Assembly: GCF_003399765.1 (NCBI RefSeq) | Contig: NZ_NFZV01000020.1 | Coordinates: 28,577 to 92,576, forward strand | Length of the DNA: 64,000 nucleotides | Source: Alkalilimnicola ehrlichii | GTDB lineage: Bacteria > Pseudomonadota > Gammaproteobacteria > Nitrococcales > AK92 | Direction of reading: 5' to 3' | In this document: one piece after another, positions 50,009 to 59,011 of the stretch | Layout of the letters: the number at the start of each line of letters is the position of its first letter | Numbering within the stretch: the stretch's first letter is position 1 | The notes under the pieces: generated by a model | What the model was told of the DNA's origin: nothing | Seen by the model: only the letters and a program-made list of their open reading frames with translations | Database searches by the model: none | Position numbers and translations under genes: made by a program

Positions 50009-51472
50009 ATGGCGTCCGCAGTTCAAGCACCACCGCGTTCCTGGTTCCGGCGGCTGTTTGCCAGCCGCGAGAGCGAGGGCCTGACCGGGCTCTCCTTCCG
50101 CGTCAAGCTCACTCTGCTTACCCTTCTGCCATTGGTGGTTATGACCGCCTCTTTGACCGTGATCGGCATGGATCAGACCACGCGTTTGAGCCGTGCCCAG
50201 GTCGACATCCTCAATAGCGCATTGTTGGAGGCGCGCAAGGCCGAGCTGCGCAACTACATGGAGCTTGGTTACACCGCCGTGCGCCAACTCTATGAGAATG
50301 CGGCCGCCGACGATGCGATCGCGCAGGAGCGGGTAGCCGAACTGCTCCGCAACATAGAGTACGGCGAGGACGGCTACTTCTTTGTCTACGGCTACGATGG
50401 CGTCAACATCGTTCATCCGCGGTTACCGGAACTGGAAGGGCAGCAGCTGTACGAGTTCCGCGACGAGGATGGCAATCTATTAATTCAGGCCCTGATCGAG
50501 CGAGCCCGCGAGGGCGGTGGCTTCACCGAGTATCGGTGGGACAAACCATCCGGCGGCGATTCCGTCGCTAAGCTCGGCTACTCCATAGGCCTCGACCGTT
50601 GGGGCTGGATGGTAGGCACGGGCGTCTACCTGGACGATCTCGAATACGCTGTCTCGAGTATGGAGCAACGGGTCGTGGATAATGCCCGCCACACCATCCT
50701 CTCGCTAGGCGCGATAACGATGCTGGCGCTGGTGCTCATCGCCGTGACCGGATTGGCCGTAAACATTAGCGAAGGTCGGCTGGCGAACCGGCGCCTGGTG
50801 CTGATGGCGCAGAAGACAGTGAGCTTCCAGGAGAAGGAGCGCTGCCGGATTTCGCGGGAGCTGCACGACGGCATCAACCAGCTCCTGGTTTCGGCCCGTT
50901 ACAAGCTGGAGCGGCTGGAGGCAGCAGTCGAGCAGGACGACAATCGGGCGGCCTCGGCGCAACTGGCGGCGGTGGATCGCATCCTCGAAACCGGTATTGC
51001 CGACCTGCGCCGCATGGCGCGCGACCTGCGGCCTAGCGTACTCGACGATCTCGGCCTCAAGGCCGGCATCAACACGCTCACCGCTGACCTGGCCGAGCGC
51101 CGTGGGCTGCAAGTAAGCTTTGACTGCCGCTTGGCCGACCGACGCTGGCCCTCGACGCTAGAGACGGCGCTCTACCGCATCGTCCAGGAGGCGCTGGCGA
51201 ACATCGAGAAGCACTGTGTCGATGTCAGCCAAGTCGCGGTAAGGCTGCGCCAGAGCTTGGGGGCGGTGCATCTGGAGATTGAAGACGACGGCGGTGGCTT
51301 CGATGTCGAGGCGGCCATGCGCGGGCCTTCCGGAAACAGCGGGCTTGGTCTGCGCAATATGAGAGATCGCGCCGAACTGCTAGGCGGTCGCATGCGGATT
51401 AGCTCGCGCATCGGCCGCGGGACCGCCATTCACGTGCACCTGCCGATAGACGCGAAAGAGGTGACAGCATGA
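50009..51472 (+). CDS. Cache-domain histidine kinase (NarL/HisKA_3 type)
   Basis: 487 residues from ATG 50009. Membrane segments at about 32-55 and 230-255 flank a periplasmic single Cache domain (YGEDGYFFVYGYDGVNIVHP). The HisKA_3 box has the phospho-histidine in ISRELHDGINQLL, followed by an ATPase domain (IEDDGGGFD, SGLGLRNMRDRAELLGG). Its stop overlaps the start of the response regulator (ATGA). Probably senses a small carboxylate or similar and controls cstA. Confidence 0.92.
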   Translation: MASAVQAPPRSWFRRLFASRESEGLTGLSFRVKLTLLTLLPLVVMTASLTVIGMDQTTRLSRAQVDILNSALLEARKAELRNYMELGYTAVRQLYENAAADDAIAQERVAELLRNIEYGEDGYFFVYGYDGVNIVHPRLPELEGQQLYEFRDEDGNLLIQALIERAREGGGFTEYRWDKPSGGDSVAKLGYSIGLDRWGWMVGTGVYLDDLEYAVSSMEQRVVDNARHTILSLGAITMLALVLIAVTGLAVNISEGRLANRRLVLMAQKTVSFQEKERCRISRELHDGINQLLVSARYKLERLEAAVEQDDNRAASAQLAAVDRILETGIADLRRMARDLRPSVLDDLGLKAGINTLTADLAERRGLQVSFDCRLADRRWPSTLETALYRIVQEALANIEKHCVDVSQVAVRLRQSLGAVHLEIEDDGGGFDVEAAMRGPSGNSGLGLRNMRDRAELLGGRMRISSRIGRGTAIHVHLPIDAKEVTA

Positions 51473-52092
51473 GAGAATCCATACGGGTGCTGCTGGCCGA
51501 CGATCACCCGCTGGTGCGGGAGGGGCTGCAAGCGCGCCTGGAAGCCCAGGAAGGTATCGAAGTGGTTGGTATCGCCGCTTGTGGTCAGGAGTTGATCGAC
51601 AAGGCGCAGACTTTGCTGCCGGACGTGATCGTCACCGATATTTCCATGCCGGGGCTAAGCGGGTTGGAGGCGAGCCAGATCCTGCGGCGGATCAAGCCCG
51701 AACTCAAGATCCTGATGCTGACCATGCACGATAACAAAGAGTACATCCGCCGCGCCGTCGCCTGTGGTGCCGACGGCTACGTGCTCAAGGACGCACCTGC
51801 CGAGCAGATGATCACGGCCCTGCGCCAGGTCTCCGCCGGCGGTAGCTATTTCGGCTCCAGTGTCGCCGAAGCGCTGTTGGTCGAGGAGGACGAGCGGCTG
51901 ACTCAGCGCGAAACCGACATCCTGCTCCTGTTGATAGACGGGCTGAGCAACCGCGAGATCGGCGAGCGGCTCTCGATCAGCGCCCGGACGGTGGAAACCC
52001 ATCGCGCCAACATCTATCGCAAAATCGGCGCAAACTCGCTGGCGGGCCTGTTCAAGTACGCGCTAAGGCACGGCTTGGTGGAGCTTGAGTAG
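51469..52092 (+). CDS. LuxR/NarL-family response regulator
   Basis: 207 residues. Receiver with D57 in PDVIVTDISMPG; HTH near 145-200 (LTQRETDILLLLIDGLSNREI). Partner of the upstream kinase by overlap. Target inferred to be cstA and the ATPase genes. Confidence 0.94.
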   Translation: MRESIRVLLADDHPLVREGLQARLEAQEGIEVVGIAACGQELIDKAQTLLPDVIVTDISMPGLSGLEASQILRRIKPELKILMLTMHDNKEYIRRAVACGADGYVLKDAPAEQMITALRQVSAGGSYFGSSVAEALLVEEDERLTQRETDILLLLIDGLSNREIGERLSISARTVETHRANIYRKIGANSLAGLFKYALRHGLVELE

Positions 52093-52172
52093 CGCCGGGC
52101 GATGGGTTGATGCCGCGCACTCTAAGGACATTCGCCCAGGGTTTCCCGAGCCTGCTTGTTGATCGGCGATTA

Positions 52173-52241
52173 CCCCCCCCCGCTGTGCGGAAGAGGAAGG
52201 GCTCAGTTTTGAGGTTTTTTCGTCGTGCGGCGGGGGGGGGG
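52173..52241. repeat. Poly-C / poly-G inverted repeat
   Basis: A run of nine C followed by GCTGTGCGG, then about 40 bases later CGTGCGGC followed by ten G. The two arms can pair over about 17 bases. It lies 80 bases after the response-regulator stop and close to the converging gene at 52284. It may act as terminator or be phase-variable; length is uncertain in homopolymers. Confidence 0.55.
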
Positions 52242-52283
52242 AGTAAAGGGTGTCCTCCGCGCAGCAAAAATTTGTTAGAGAGT

Positions 52284-52874
52284 TCAGTAATCCAGCAGCC
52301 TATTCAAGTGCTTGACTACATGCTCCCTCGCACCTCTTTTTTTGAAAATTGAGGGAATGTGCAACAGAAAGTGGCGCCATTTATAGTCATCAATATCCCG
52401 CGCAATGTCAGCTATAAAATCTCGAAGGTCTTTTGCCGACTCCTGATTGAATGCCCACAGTTCTTGCCCTTTATATTGAATGGAGAAAAAAGCGTCCGAG
52501 GGCCAGTCAAGGTCGTGCTTCTGGATAAGGCCGCAACTACTACAATTAACCGACCCGATATCAAGGCCGTGACTACGGTAAAGATAACGCGAGTGTGCCC
52601 AGTTCTCAGGTGTATAGCCTTCGGGTAAGCTCCTTATGGCCGCGACCGAGCCGGCATGTAAACCCGCGTAAAATATAGCGCCGTGCCATCTATGGCCGCA
52701 GGAATCCTGAAACAGCTGATAATCAAATAGCTTGCTTTTTTGGAAGAAGGGTACGTCATTCTTGAGACGGATTTTTACGACCTCTGCAAACTCAAACGTT
52801 GCTCTGGCGCTACAGGAGGGGCAGCGTACGTCAACAAAATGCGGCATTGGATTCCAGTCGTATGTTCCTGTCAT
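52284..52874 (-). CDS. Hypothetical protein with zinc-ribbon-like cysteines
   Basis: 196 residues. CPSC near 18 and CSSC near 110 suggest one or two zinc-binding knuckles, with another histidine-rich CGHRWHG segment near 58. Otherwise unknown. AT-rich relative to neighbours, consistent with transfer. Confidence 0.6.
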   Translation of the reverse strand: MTGTYDWNPMPHFVDVRCPSCSARATFEFAEVVKIRLKNDVPFFQKSKLFDYQLFQDSCGHRWHGAIFYAGLHAGSVAAIRSLPEGYTPENWAHSRYLYRSHGLDIGSVNCSSCGLIQKHDLDWPSDAFFSIQYKGQELWAFNQESAKDLRDFIADIARDIDDYKWRHFLLHIPSIFKKRGAREHVVKHLNRLLDY

Positions 52875-52987
52875 TGCGCCATTTCTCTTTCTCTAATGCT
52901 AATGCCCAGCTTTTTTAACGCTTGAGTGGCGAAGATACCGGCATAGGCTGTTTTGGCCGCACAGTCAGAGGTATCGACGATACCGTT

Positions 52988-53026
52988 GACGATGCTTGCG
53001 GTAATGACAATGCCGCAAGCATCGTC
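52988..53026. repeat. 14-bp perfect hairpin with adjacent short hairpin
   Basis: GACGATGCTTGCGG and CCGCAAGCATCGTC pair perfectly around an 11-base loop. A second hairpin, GGTATC-GAC-GATACC, lies directly before it at 52970-52984. They lie downstream of the minus-strand lipoprotein gene (53088) but lack a T-run. Unknown role. Confidence 0.6.
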
Positions 53027-53087
53027 GGCCTTTATCGAAGTTTCTGCCTAATGTCGGGTTTTACTTGATAGCAATGCTTTCAACTTC

Positions 53088-53609
53088 TCAATGCGGTCTT
53101 TCCCCGCCCACCGTTATCCATTCGGTGCCCAGATCACGTTCACATTCCTCTATGTGCACCTGCGCCCAGGGTTCGTCGTAGTAGTAGGGTATGCTGACGC
53201 TGTGCCAGCCTATACCACCGACCGGCGTGCACCAGCCTATCATTGCATGCCCTTCGAGCTGGTCGGGGCAGCGCTCGCTGGAAAAGTGCGTCGTTACATT
53301 CTCGCTCTGCTGTGCTGCCTGTGTGCACAGCGCCTTCGCCAGGGCTAGCTCCTGCTCGTCGTGATCGAAAAATTCTTGGCACATGAGCGTTGTGCTCCCC
53401 GTGGGGCTCCGCCCGACGAACGCGCAGGTGCCGTTAAAGACTACCCCCTCGTCGCTGTCAGTCATCGCATCGGGGATCGCGGGCGATATTTGAGCCGCAC
53501 CTTCCGCATCGACATCATGTGCCTGATTTACATCCCGCTCTTGCGGGCCGCAGCCAAGTCCGGTACCAGCCAATAGCGCGATCACCGTCGCTTGCATCAT
53601 TCTGCGCAT
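53088..53609 (-). CDS. Predicted lipoprotein, unknown function
   Basis: 173 residues. A hydrophobic leader with lipobox TGLGC ending at residue 20. Mature part has several cysteines, including CAFVGRSPTGSTTLMC, ALC and ERC, likely disulfides. I do not recognise the family. Stand-alone. Confidence 0.6.
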   Translation of the reverse strand: MRRMMQATVIALLAGTGLGCGPQERDVNQAHDVDAEGAAQISPAIPDAMTDSDEGVVFNGTCAFVGRSPTGSTTLMCQEFFDHDEQELALAKALCTQAAQQSENVTTHFSSERCPDQLEGHAMIGWCTPVGGIGWHSVSIPYYYDEPWAQVHIEECERDLGTEWITVGGERPH

Positions 53610-53823
53610 ATATGTTTCCTTATGTTTTATATGTTTTTAGACCACAAGTTAACGCTGGCGGCTTGCGCCCCGCCATGTGGCGTAACTGCCACGGCGTTGG
53701 GCGGTTGTCGTCGGCCTAGCTGATTATGGCGGAAAATTTGGCCGCTGCGTGGTGGTAATGTTGTACCTGTCGGTGGTGCCGGCTTCGCCGTTCGAGAGGG
53801 GCCCCTTGCTTCAATAACCGTTT

Positions 53824-54708
53824 CTAACCTTGGCCAGCCAAGCGGGCGCGATTCCGGATCACAAGATCACTCAGAAAATCGGCGAGCACTCGTACTCGGG
53901 GCGATTGCGTCAGATCGGATTGGATGACGAGATAGATCGACTGGTCAATGCCCAGATCGGTGGCCACGCAGATCAACCCCGAATCCATTGCCAGAAAGTG
54001 CGGTAACACCGCCAACCCGAGCCCTGCTCGAGTTGCTGCGACCTGGGTGGCGAGGGATGTTGTGGTCAGTCTCGGTGTTCTGCCGTGTAAGACTCGTTCC
54101 ATCCATTGTGCGGCGGGCAGGTCCGACTGCATGTCCGACCAGGTTATAAAGTCGTCTCGATCATAGTCGCCGAGATCTGGCTCAACATGTCGTCGTCTCG
54201 CATAGGCCTCACTGCAATATAACCCGTACCCCAAGGTCCCCAAACGACGCAGCGTGACATTGCCCCGTTCCGGTCTGACCATCCGCACGGCCAGATCGGC
54301 ATCGCGACGGTGTAAATTCGCGGTCGCGATGTCGGTGACAAGCTCTACCGCAAGGTCGGGGTATTCGCGGTGAAACGCTGGCAATGCCGGAAGAATCAGC
54401 CCTGTGGCGAGATTTTCGGCTGTAGCTAGGCGTACCTTTCCCGTCACCTGTGCGTACTGCTCGGCACCGGAGGCAAAGGCATGTGCAGCCACTTCCAGGG
54501 CTTCGGCTTTCTCAATCAGTGAGGCACCGTCCTCGGTCAGTTGATAGCCCGATTGCTGACGCACAAAAAGCGGGAGCTGCAGAGCAGCCTCAAGCCTTTC
54601 GATTCGCCGCGATAGAGTCGCGACACCAAGGTTAAGCGACTCCGCCGCGCCGCTCAGGGTGCCGTGGCGGGCCACGGCAAGAAAGACGCGCGTGTCGTCC
54701 CACACCAT
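53824..54708 (-). CDS. LysR-family regulator of the aldo/keto reductase operon
   Basis: 294 residues from the ATG at 54708. [21 protein letters not shown] and [15 protein letters not shown] form the winged helix; the C-terminal domain binds an unknown effector. A start at 54771 is possible and has a moderate GGAAG site, but adds an unusual leader. Divergent from the aldo/keto reductase, with a palindrome in between. Confidence 0.87.
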   Translation of the reverse strand: MVWDDTRVFLAVARHGTLSGAAESLNLGVATLSRRIERLEAALQLPLFVRQQSGYQLTEDGASLIEKAEALEVAAHAFASGAEQYAQVTGKVRLATAENLATGLILPALPAFHREYPDLAVELVTDIATANLHRRDADLAVRMVRPERGNVTLRRLGTLGYGLYCSEAYARRRHVEPDLGDYDRDDFITWSDMQSDLPAAQWMERVLHGRTPRLTTTSLATQVAATRAGLGLAVLPHFLAMDSGLICVATDLGIDQSIYLVIQSDLTQSPRVRVLADFLSDLVIRNRARLAGQG

Positions 54709-54771
54709 CCCAGGCGTTGGCTCTTTTTCAAAAATGGAAATCCCTTTGCCGGTTTTGTCTATGTTTTTCAT

Positions 54772-54789
54772 TTGTGGAGTCTTCCACAA
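54772..54789. promoter_or_regulatory. LysR-type palindrome in divergent promoter
   Basis: TTGTGGA-GTCT-TCCACAA, a seven-base perfect repeat between the LysR and aldo/keto reductase genes. It is the best candidate operator for the regulator. It lies about 30 bases before the reductase ATG. Confidence 0.55.
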
Positions 54790-54817
54790 TGTGCCTTCGC
54801 TATTCAAGGAGGCATCT

Positions 54818-55800
54818 ATGAATAAACGGACACTGGGCAACGACTTATCGGTTTCTGCTATTGGTCTTGGCTGCATGGGGATGAGTGAGTTCTACGGTCC
54901 CCGGGACGACAGCGAGTCGTTGCGAGTTCTTGCGCGGGCCGTCGAGCTGGGTATCGACTTTTTTGACACGGCGGACATGTACGGGCCGCATCACAACGAG
55001 GAGCTGATCGGCCGCTTTTTGGCTCGCAATAAACCGCAAGTTCGTATCGCGACCAAATTCGGCATTGTGCGCAATCCCGGAGAATACAGGCGCAGCTTGG
55101 ATAACAGTGCCAACTATGCGCGCAGCGCCTGCGAGGCCTCGTTGCGCCGTCTCGGTGTGGAGCAGATAGATCTCTACTACGTCCATCGCATCAACCCGGA
55201 TGAACCTATCGAAGAGACGATCGATGGGCTTGTGAGCCTAATCAAAGCCGGCAAAATCGCCCGCATTGGTTTGTGCGAAGTCAGCGCTGACACGCTGCGC
55301 CGAGCCCATGCGATACATCCCATCACTGCGGTGCAGACCGAATACTCACTCTGGACACGCGACGTGGAGCGAGATGTGCTATCAACCTGCCACGAGCTGG
55401 GCATTGGTTTCGTGCCCTATTCTCCGCTCGGCCGCGGCTTCCTGACCGGCCGATTTCAGGATACCGCCGAGCTCTCTGAAGGTGACTTCGCACCAAGCTG
55501 CCGCGCTTTGCAGAAGGCGCGCTCGGCACCAACCGCCGGATCGCCGAGGTGATCGCCGAGATGGCCGTGCAGAAGGGCTGTAGCCCGGCGCAGCTCTCGT
55601 TGGCGTGGCTGCTGTCAAAAGGCCCTAACATCGTGCCCATCCCAGGTACCAAGCAGTTGCGCTACCTTGATGAGAATGCTGCCGCCGCGCAGATTACGCT
55701 GAGCATAGAGGAACAGCAGCAGCTCGAATCGGCTACCGAGCGCCTGCCGGTGGTGGGCGAACGTTACACCGTTGAAGGCATGAAGGGGGTGAACGCATGA
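54818..55800 (+). CDS. Aldo/keto reductase, one-base frameshift
   Basis: NADPH-dependent oxidoreductase. [12 protein letters not shown] and [17 protein letters not shown] with the catalytic tyrosine, and [19 protein letters not shown] follow the family. The frame is lost at 55488-55490; one extra C continues [21 protein letters not shown] and [16 protein letters not shown] to give 327 residues. ATG 54818 follows AAGGAGG. The last four bases overlap the next gene. Confidence 0.88.
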
Positions 55801-56177
55801 GCGTCGCACCCTCTGATCGCCGCGCGCAGGCCCTGGCGCTACTCGAACGCCTCGAACCCGGTGCCCCGGAACGCGTTGCGGGTAATCTCGATGATTTCCA
55901 CGAGGCCGCAGCCGAGATATTACTGGGCTTCGCGTTTACCGATGTGGTAGCCCGAGATGGGTTGCCACTGGCGACTCGCGAGATGCTGACCGTCGCAATG
56001 CTGGCTGCAATGGGCACGGCTCCAGGCCAGCTTGAATTTCACATGCGTGCAGCACTGAATACCGGGGTTACCCGCGAACAGATCGTTGAGATTGTCCTTC
56101 AGGTAGCCGTCTACGCTGGCATTCCCGCATCGATGAATGCGATCACGGCGGCAAAATCCGCTTTCAATGCCCGTTGA
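55797..56177 (+). CDS. Carboxymuconolactone decarboxylase-family protein
   Basis: 126 residues, AhpD-like helical fold. LATREMLTVAMLAAMGTAPGQLEFHMRAA is the conserved region, though the CxxC of AhpD is absent. Paired with the aldo/keto reductase by overlap (ATGA), as in many LysR-controlled modules. Confidence 0.9.
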   Translation: MSVAPSDRRAQALALLERLEPGAPERVAGNLDDFHEAAAEILLGFAFTDVVARDGLPLATREMLTVAMLAAMGTAPGQLEFHMRAALNTGVTREQIVEIVLQVAVYAGIPASMNAITAAKSAFNAR

Positions 56178-56198
56178 TACGGAGGCTCGGGTGTAGCG

Positions 56199-56537
56199 TT
56201 ACCTTTTCGACAAATCAATCAAGTGACTGTCGAAGTCACCCGCAGCGGCGGCGGCATTGACGTGGTCGAAGTAGTCGTACCAGCCGCTAGCCTTGATGCC
56301 GGCCAGTAGTGCGTCGCGCGCCTGAATGTTCGGGAAGCGCCAGACCCCCAGGAAGCGATGCGCAGCGGCGTTGTCGATGTCAGTATCCGTTTTACTCAGG
56401 GTCAGAACTTCAACGCCAAGGCTGGACAAACTACCCATCGCAGTCTGTATGCCGTCGAGAAATTGTTGGCGTTGATCGTTCGGCAAAGCCGTCCACGCAG
56501 CGTTGGGAGAATAGAGTTCGATCAGGTAATGCGACAC
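56199..56537 (-). CDS. DUF6616 family protein
   Basis: 112 residues. SHYLIELYSPNAAWTALP at the start and DYFDHVNAAAAAGDF near the end match this small family. GTG 56537 with GGAGA upstream. Function unknown. Third gene of the MarR-alkylation-repair operon. Confidence 0.75.
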   Translation of the reverse strand: MSHYLIELYSPNAAWTALPNDQRQQFLDGIQTAMGSLSSLGVEVLTLSKTDTDIDNAAAHRFLGVWRFPNIQARDALLAGIKASGWYDYFDHVNAAAAAGDFDSHLIDLSKR

Positions 56538-56551
56538 GGCAAACGTCTCCT

Positions 56552-57340
56552 TTATTTCAGGTTGCGCAAGGCACGCTGGCAGATGCGGCGGGTCGCAGCG
56601 GATGGCTCGCCTTGCAGCCATTTCTGGCACAGGCCGCGTACCCATTCGGGCTTATCCTTGCCGGCGTCGTTGAGCCAATTCGCCACCGAGTCCTGGACGT
56701 AGGTGGATGGGTCAGCCCGTAGTGACGACAGAATCGGCAGAGCCCGTTCGGGCTGTTGCTTGAGCGGGGTGATGTGAGCGCACCAGACACCGCGCGGGCG
56801 CAATGCCTCGCTGGCGAAGCGGCGCAGGCGTTCGGACGGCGATACGGCCCATGCGGTCAGATAGGCGATTGCCTCATCCAGCTCCCGTGCCAGATGAGGC
56901 CGCACCGCCATCCAGGACCATTCGCGCACACCGAAATGGGCGTCGTCCGCCAACGGTTGAATGGCCTCCAAACGGCTGGGTAAAGCCAGTTCCGTCTGAG
57001 TGCCGATCATGAAACAAGCCCAACCGCGCACGGTATCCGCATCGTGCTCGCTGCATTGCTTGATCCCTTCGGTACCTAGCTCCTCCAGCAGCACCGCCCC
57101 GATGCCCGCCATCCGCTTGACGATACCAAGCTGACAGGCATCGTCGGCCGCCGCTAACGCCCGTGGAGACAAACCGGGAAACGCCGCGCGCAGCAGTTTG
57201 GCCTGATCAAGCGCTAGGCCCTCCGTCAGCGTGGCCGTTTGCATCTTGCCGTGCGATAAGGCGTCCAGGATGTCTGCTGGAATATCGGCGGTACGGGTGG
57301 CGCCCTTGCGTGTATTCGTGCGTTTATTGGGAGCGTTCAT
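56552..57340 (-). CDS. DNA alkylation repair (AlkD-like) HEAT-repeat protein
   Basis: 262 residues made of HEAT-like helical repeats (FGVREWSWMAVRPHLA, LRRFASEALRPRGVW, VQDSVANWLNDAGKDKP). AlkC/AlkD-type glycosylases remove alkylated bases; catalytic residues cannot be judged here. Overlaps the MarR gene by four bases. Confidence 0.83.
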   Translation of the reverse strand: MNAPNKRTNTRKGATRTADIPADILDALSHGKMQTATLTEGLALDQAKLLRAAFPGLSPRALAAADDACQLGIVKRMAGIGAVLLEELGTEGIKQCSEHDADTVRGWACFMIGTQTELALPSRLEAIQPLADDAHFGVREWSWMAVRPHLARELDEAIAYLTAWAVSPSERLRRFASEALRPRGVWCAHITPLKQQPERALPILSSLRADPSTYVQDSVANWLNDAGKDKPEWVRGLCQKWLQGEPSAATRRICQRALRNLK

Positions 57341-57858
57341 GTGGACATCCTGCTGGAAGCGGTGGCTAGGTTCCCGGACACCTTGTCGAGCAGCGCCCCC
57401 AGTTGGCGGCGCTCAGCGGCGGACAGATTCCCGAACAGGCCGGCAATCCAGCGGCCGTGCTGGCGGAAAACGTTCTTGGCGACTTGCTTGCCTTTGTGGG
57501 TTAACTGGATGCGCAATGCACGGCGGTCGCGGGTGTCTCCCTGACGCTCGATCAAGCCTTCTCGCTCCAAGCCATCGAGCAGCCCGGTAACCGTGGCCCG
57601 GGTGACGCCTGCCTGCTCAGCCAGCCTATTGGGGGCCAGCCCTTCGCCGGCGGCATCAAGCAGAAACAACAGCACGAAGCGCCCCTCGGACAGACCGTGA
57701 GGTGCCAGTAATGCGGCGCAGTCACGATCGATAGCCGTAGCCAGCGAGAGCGTCTGGAAGCACAAACGGATGCTTTCCAGATCAGGCAGTTGTCGTCTCT
57801 GCGCTTCCTGAAGCAATGCCAAATATTTCTGCTCTAGGTTCATAATCGATGCCGCCAT
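57337..57858 (-). CDS. MarR-family regulator
   Basis: 173 residues with the winged helix NRLAEQAGVTRATVTGLLDGLEREG. First gene of the three-gene operon; it likely represses it. Ligand unknown. Confidence 0.93.
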   Translation of the reverse strand: MAASIMNLEQKYLALLQEAQRRQLPDLESIRLCFQTLSLATAIDRDCAALLAPHGLSEGRFVLLFLLDAAGEGLAPNRLAEQAGVTRATVTGLLDGLEREGLIERQGDTRDRRALRIQLTHKGKQVAKNVFRQHGRWIAGLFGNLSAAERRQLGALLDKVSGNLATASSRMST

Positions 57859-58475
57859 ATAGTATGGCGCCTAATTATATGCTCGGTCTGAGCTTTCGAC
57901 AACTCCTCAAGGGTGAGCCGACAAAGTAGGGATGCTGCGTTGCCGATTCGTTAGCATCGCCTGGACGCTTAGCTGAGCGGAGCTATCCGCTCGTCGGAGC
58001 CGCCGGCTGCGATAAGGCGGTGTCTATTGTTCGATTTCATTCTGTCTCAAGGTGGCGACATCGTCATTCTCGTCCTCGCTATTGGCACGACCGCCTAGGC
58101 TGCTGATAGGTAATTTATCGACACCTGTCGTATACCCCCTAGACGTATATCCGGCGAGTCGTCCCGGAAAGGGGGGCGACAATAAGCGGTTGCAGAAAGC
58201 CGCCAGTTCGTCTTGCCGAACCGGGTTCGAAATGGCACGGCGATTGTGCCGTTTTTACAAATTTATCCGTATGAATAATAAAGAAATAACTGCCTTCGTG
58301 GGGATGATTTCCGGTTGTAGCAGGCGATGGAGATGCTCGTCGCTGTTGCCATTTGACGACAGTAGATTTTTGTTGTAGGCCCCTCTAGAATCTAACCAAC
58401 TGCTAACTCAACAAATGAAAAGAATACTAATAACGACTTGAATAATAAGCATAAATAATAACAAGGGCACTTGGG
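57859..58475. other. Intergenic region, no gene seen
   Basis: 617 bases between the MarR gene and the TPR cluster. Two open frames on the plus strand lack any recognisable feature. AT-rich near 58380-58470, likely the promoter of the TPR cluster. Confidence 0.4.
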
Positions 58476-59006
58476 ATGCTGGCTACTACACGGACTGTCA
58501 TCATTGGTTTGATTCTCTGGCTTTTGCCGGTCCCCGTATTGGCGGGATCGGTTTCGCAGGACGAGATCAAGGGTCTGGACGAGCAGGTGCAGGACATCAA
58601 GGTCGAAGTGCTCAGCATCGCTGCGGAACTCGGCCGGCTCGAAGAGAAGCTCCTTTATCCGTCAGGGACTCAAGTCGCGCTTTTCGTTTCTCTCGCGGAG
58701 GGCGAAACGTTTCGCCTAGATGCCGTCGACATACGTATCGACGGTAAAGAGGTCGCGAGCCATCTCTACACCTACAAGGAGCTGGAGGCCCTAGCTCAGG
58801 GCGGCATTCAGCGCATCTACACAGGTAATATCAGCCAAGGCGAGCGTGAGCTGGAGGTGACCGTATCCGGTAAATCGGAGACGGGGGCCGACTACCGGCT
58901 GACGCGAACTGCAAGCATCGATAAGGGCATCGGTCCCAAGCAGGTCGAAATCCGGCTGGCGGGCCCCGGCTCTCGCCACCCCGGCATCGACATCAGAGAT
59001 CGGTAG
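58476..59006 (+). CDS. Periplasmic protein of unknown function
   Basis: 176 residues. Signal peptide to about residue 23 (LILWLLPVPVLA). A coiled-coil (SQDEIKGLDEQVQDIKVEVL) precedes a beta domain. I do not recognise a curated family. It is the first of three closely spaced genes (five bases to the next). Confidence 0.7.
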   Translation: MLATTRTVIIGLILWLLPVPVLAGSVSQDEIKGLDEQVQDIKVEVLSIAAELGRLEEKLLYPSGTQVALFVSLAEGETFRLDAVDIRIDGKEVASHLYTYKELEALAQGGIQRIYTGNISQGERELEVTVSGKSETGADYRLTRTASIDKGIGPKQVEIRLAGPGSRHPGIDIRDR

Positions 59007-59011
59007 CAGTC

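Noticed and set aside
58052..58378. Plus-strand frame of 108 residues
   Set aside because: No domain, no ribosome site and composition unlike the coding genes.
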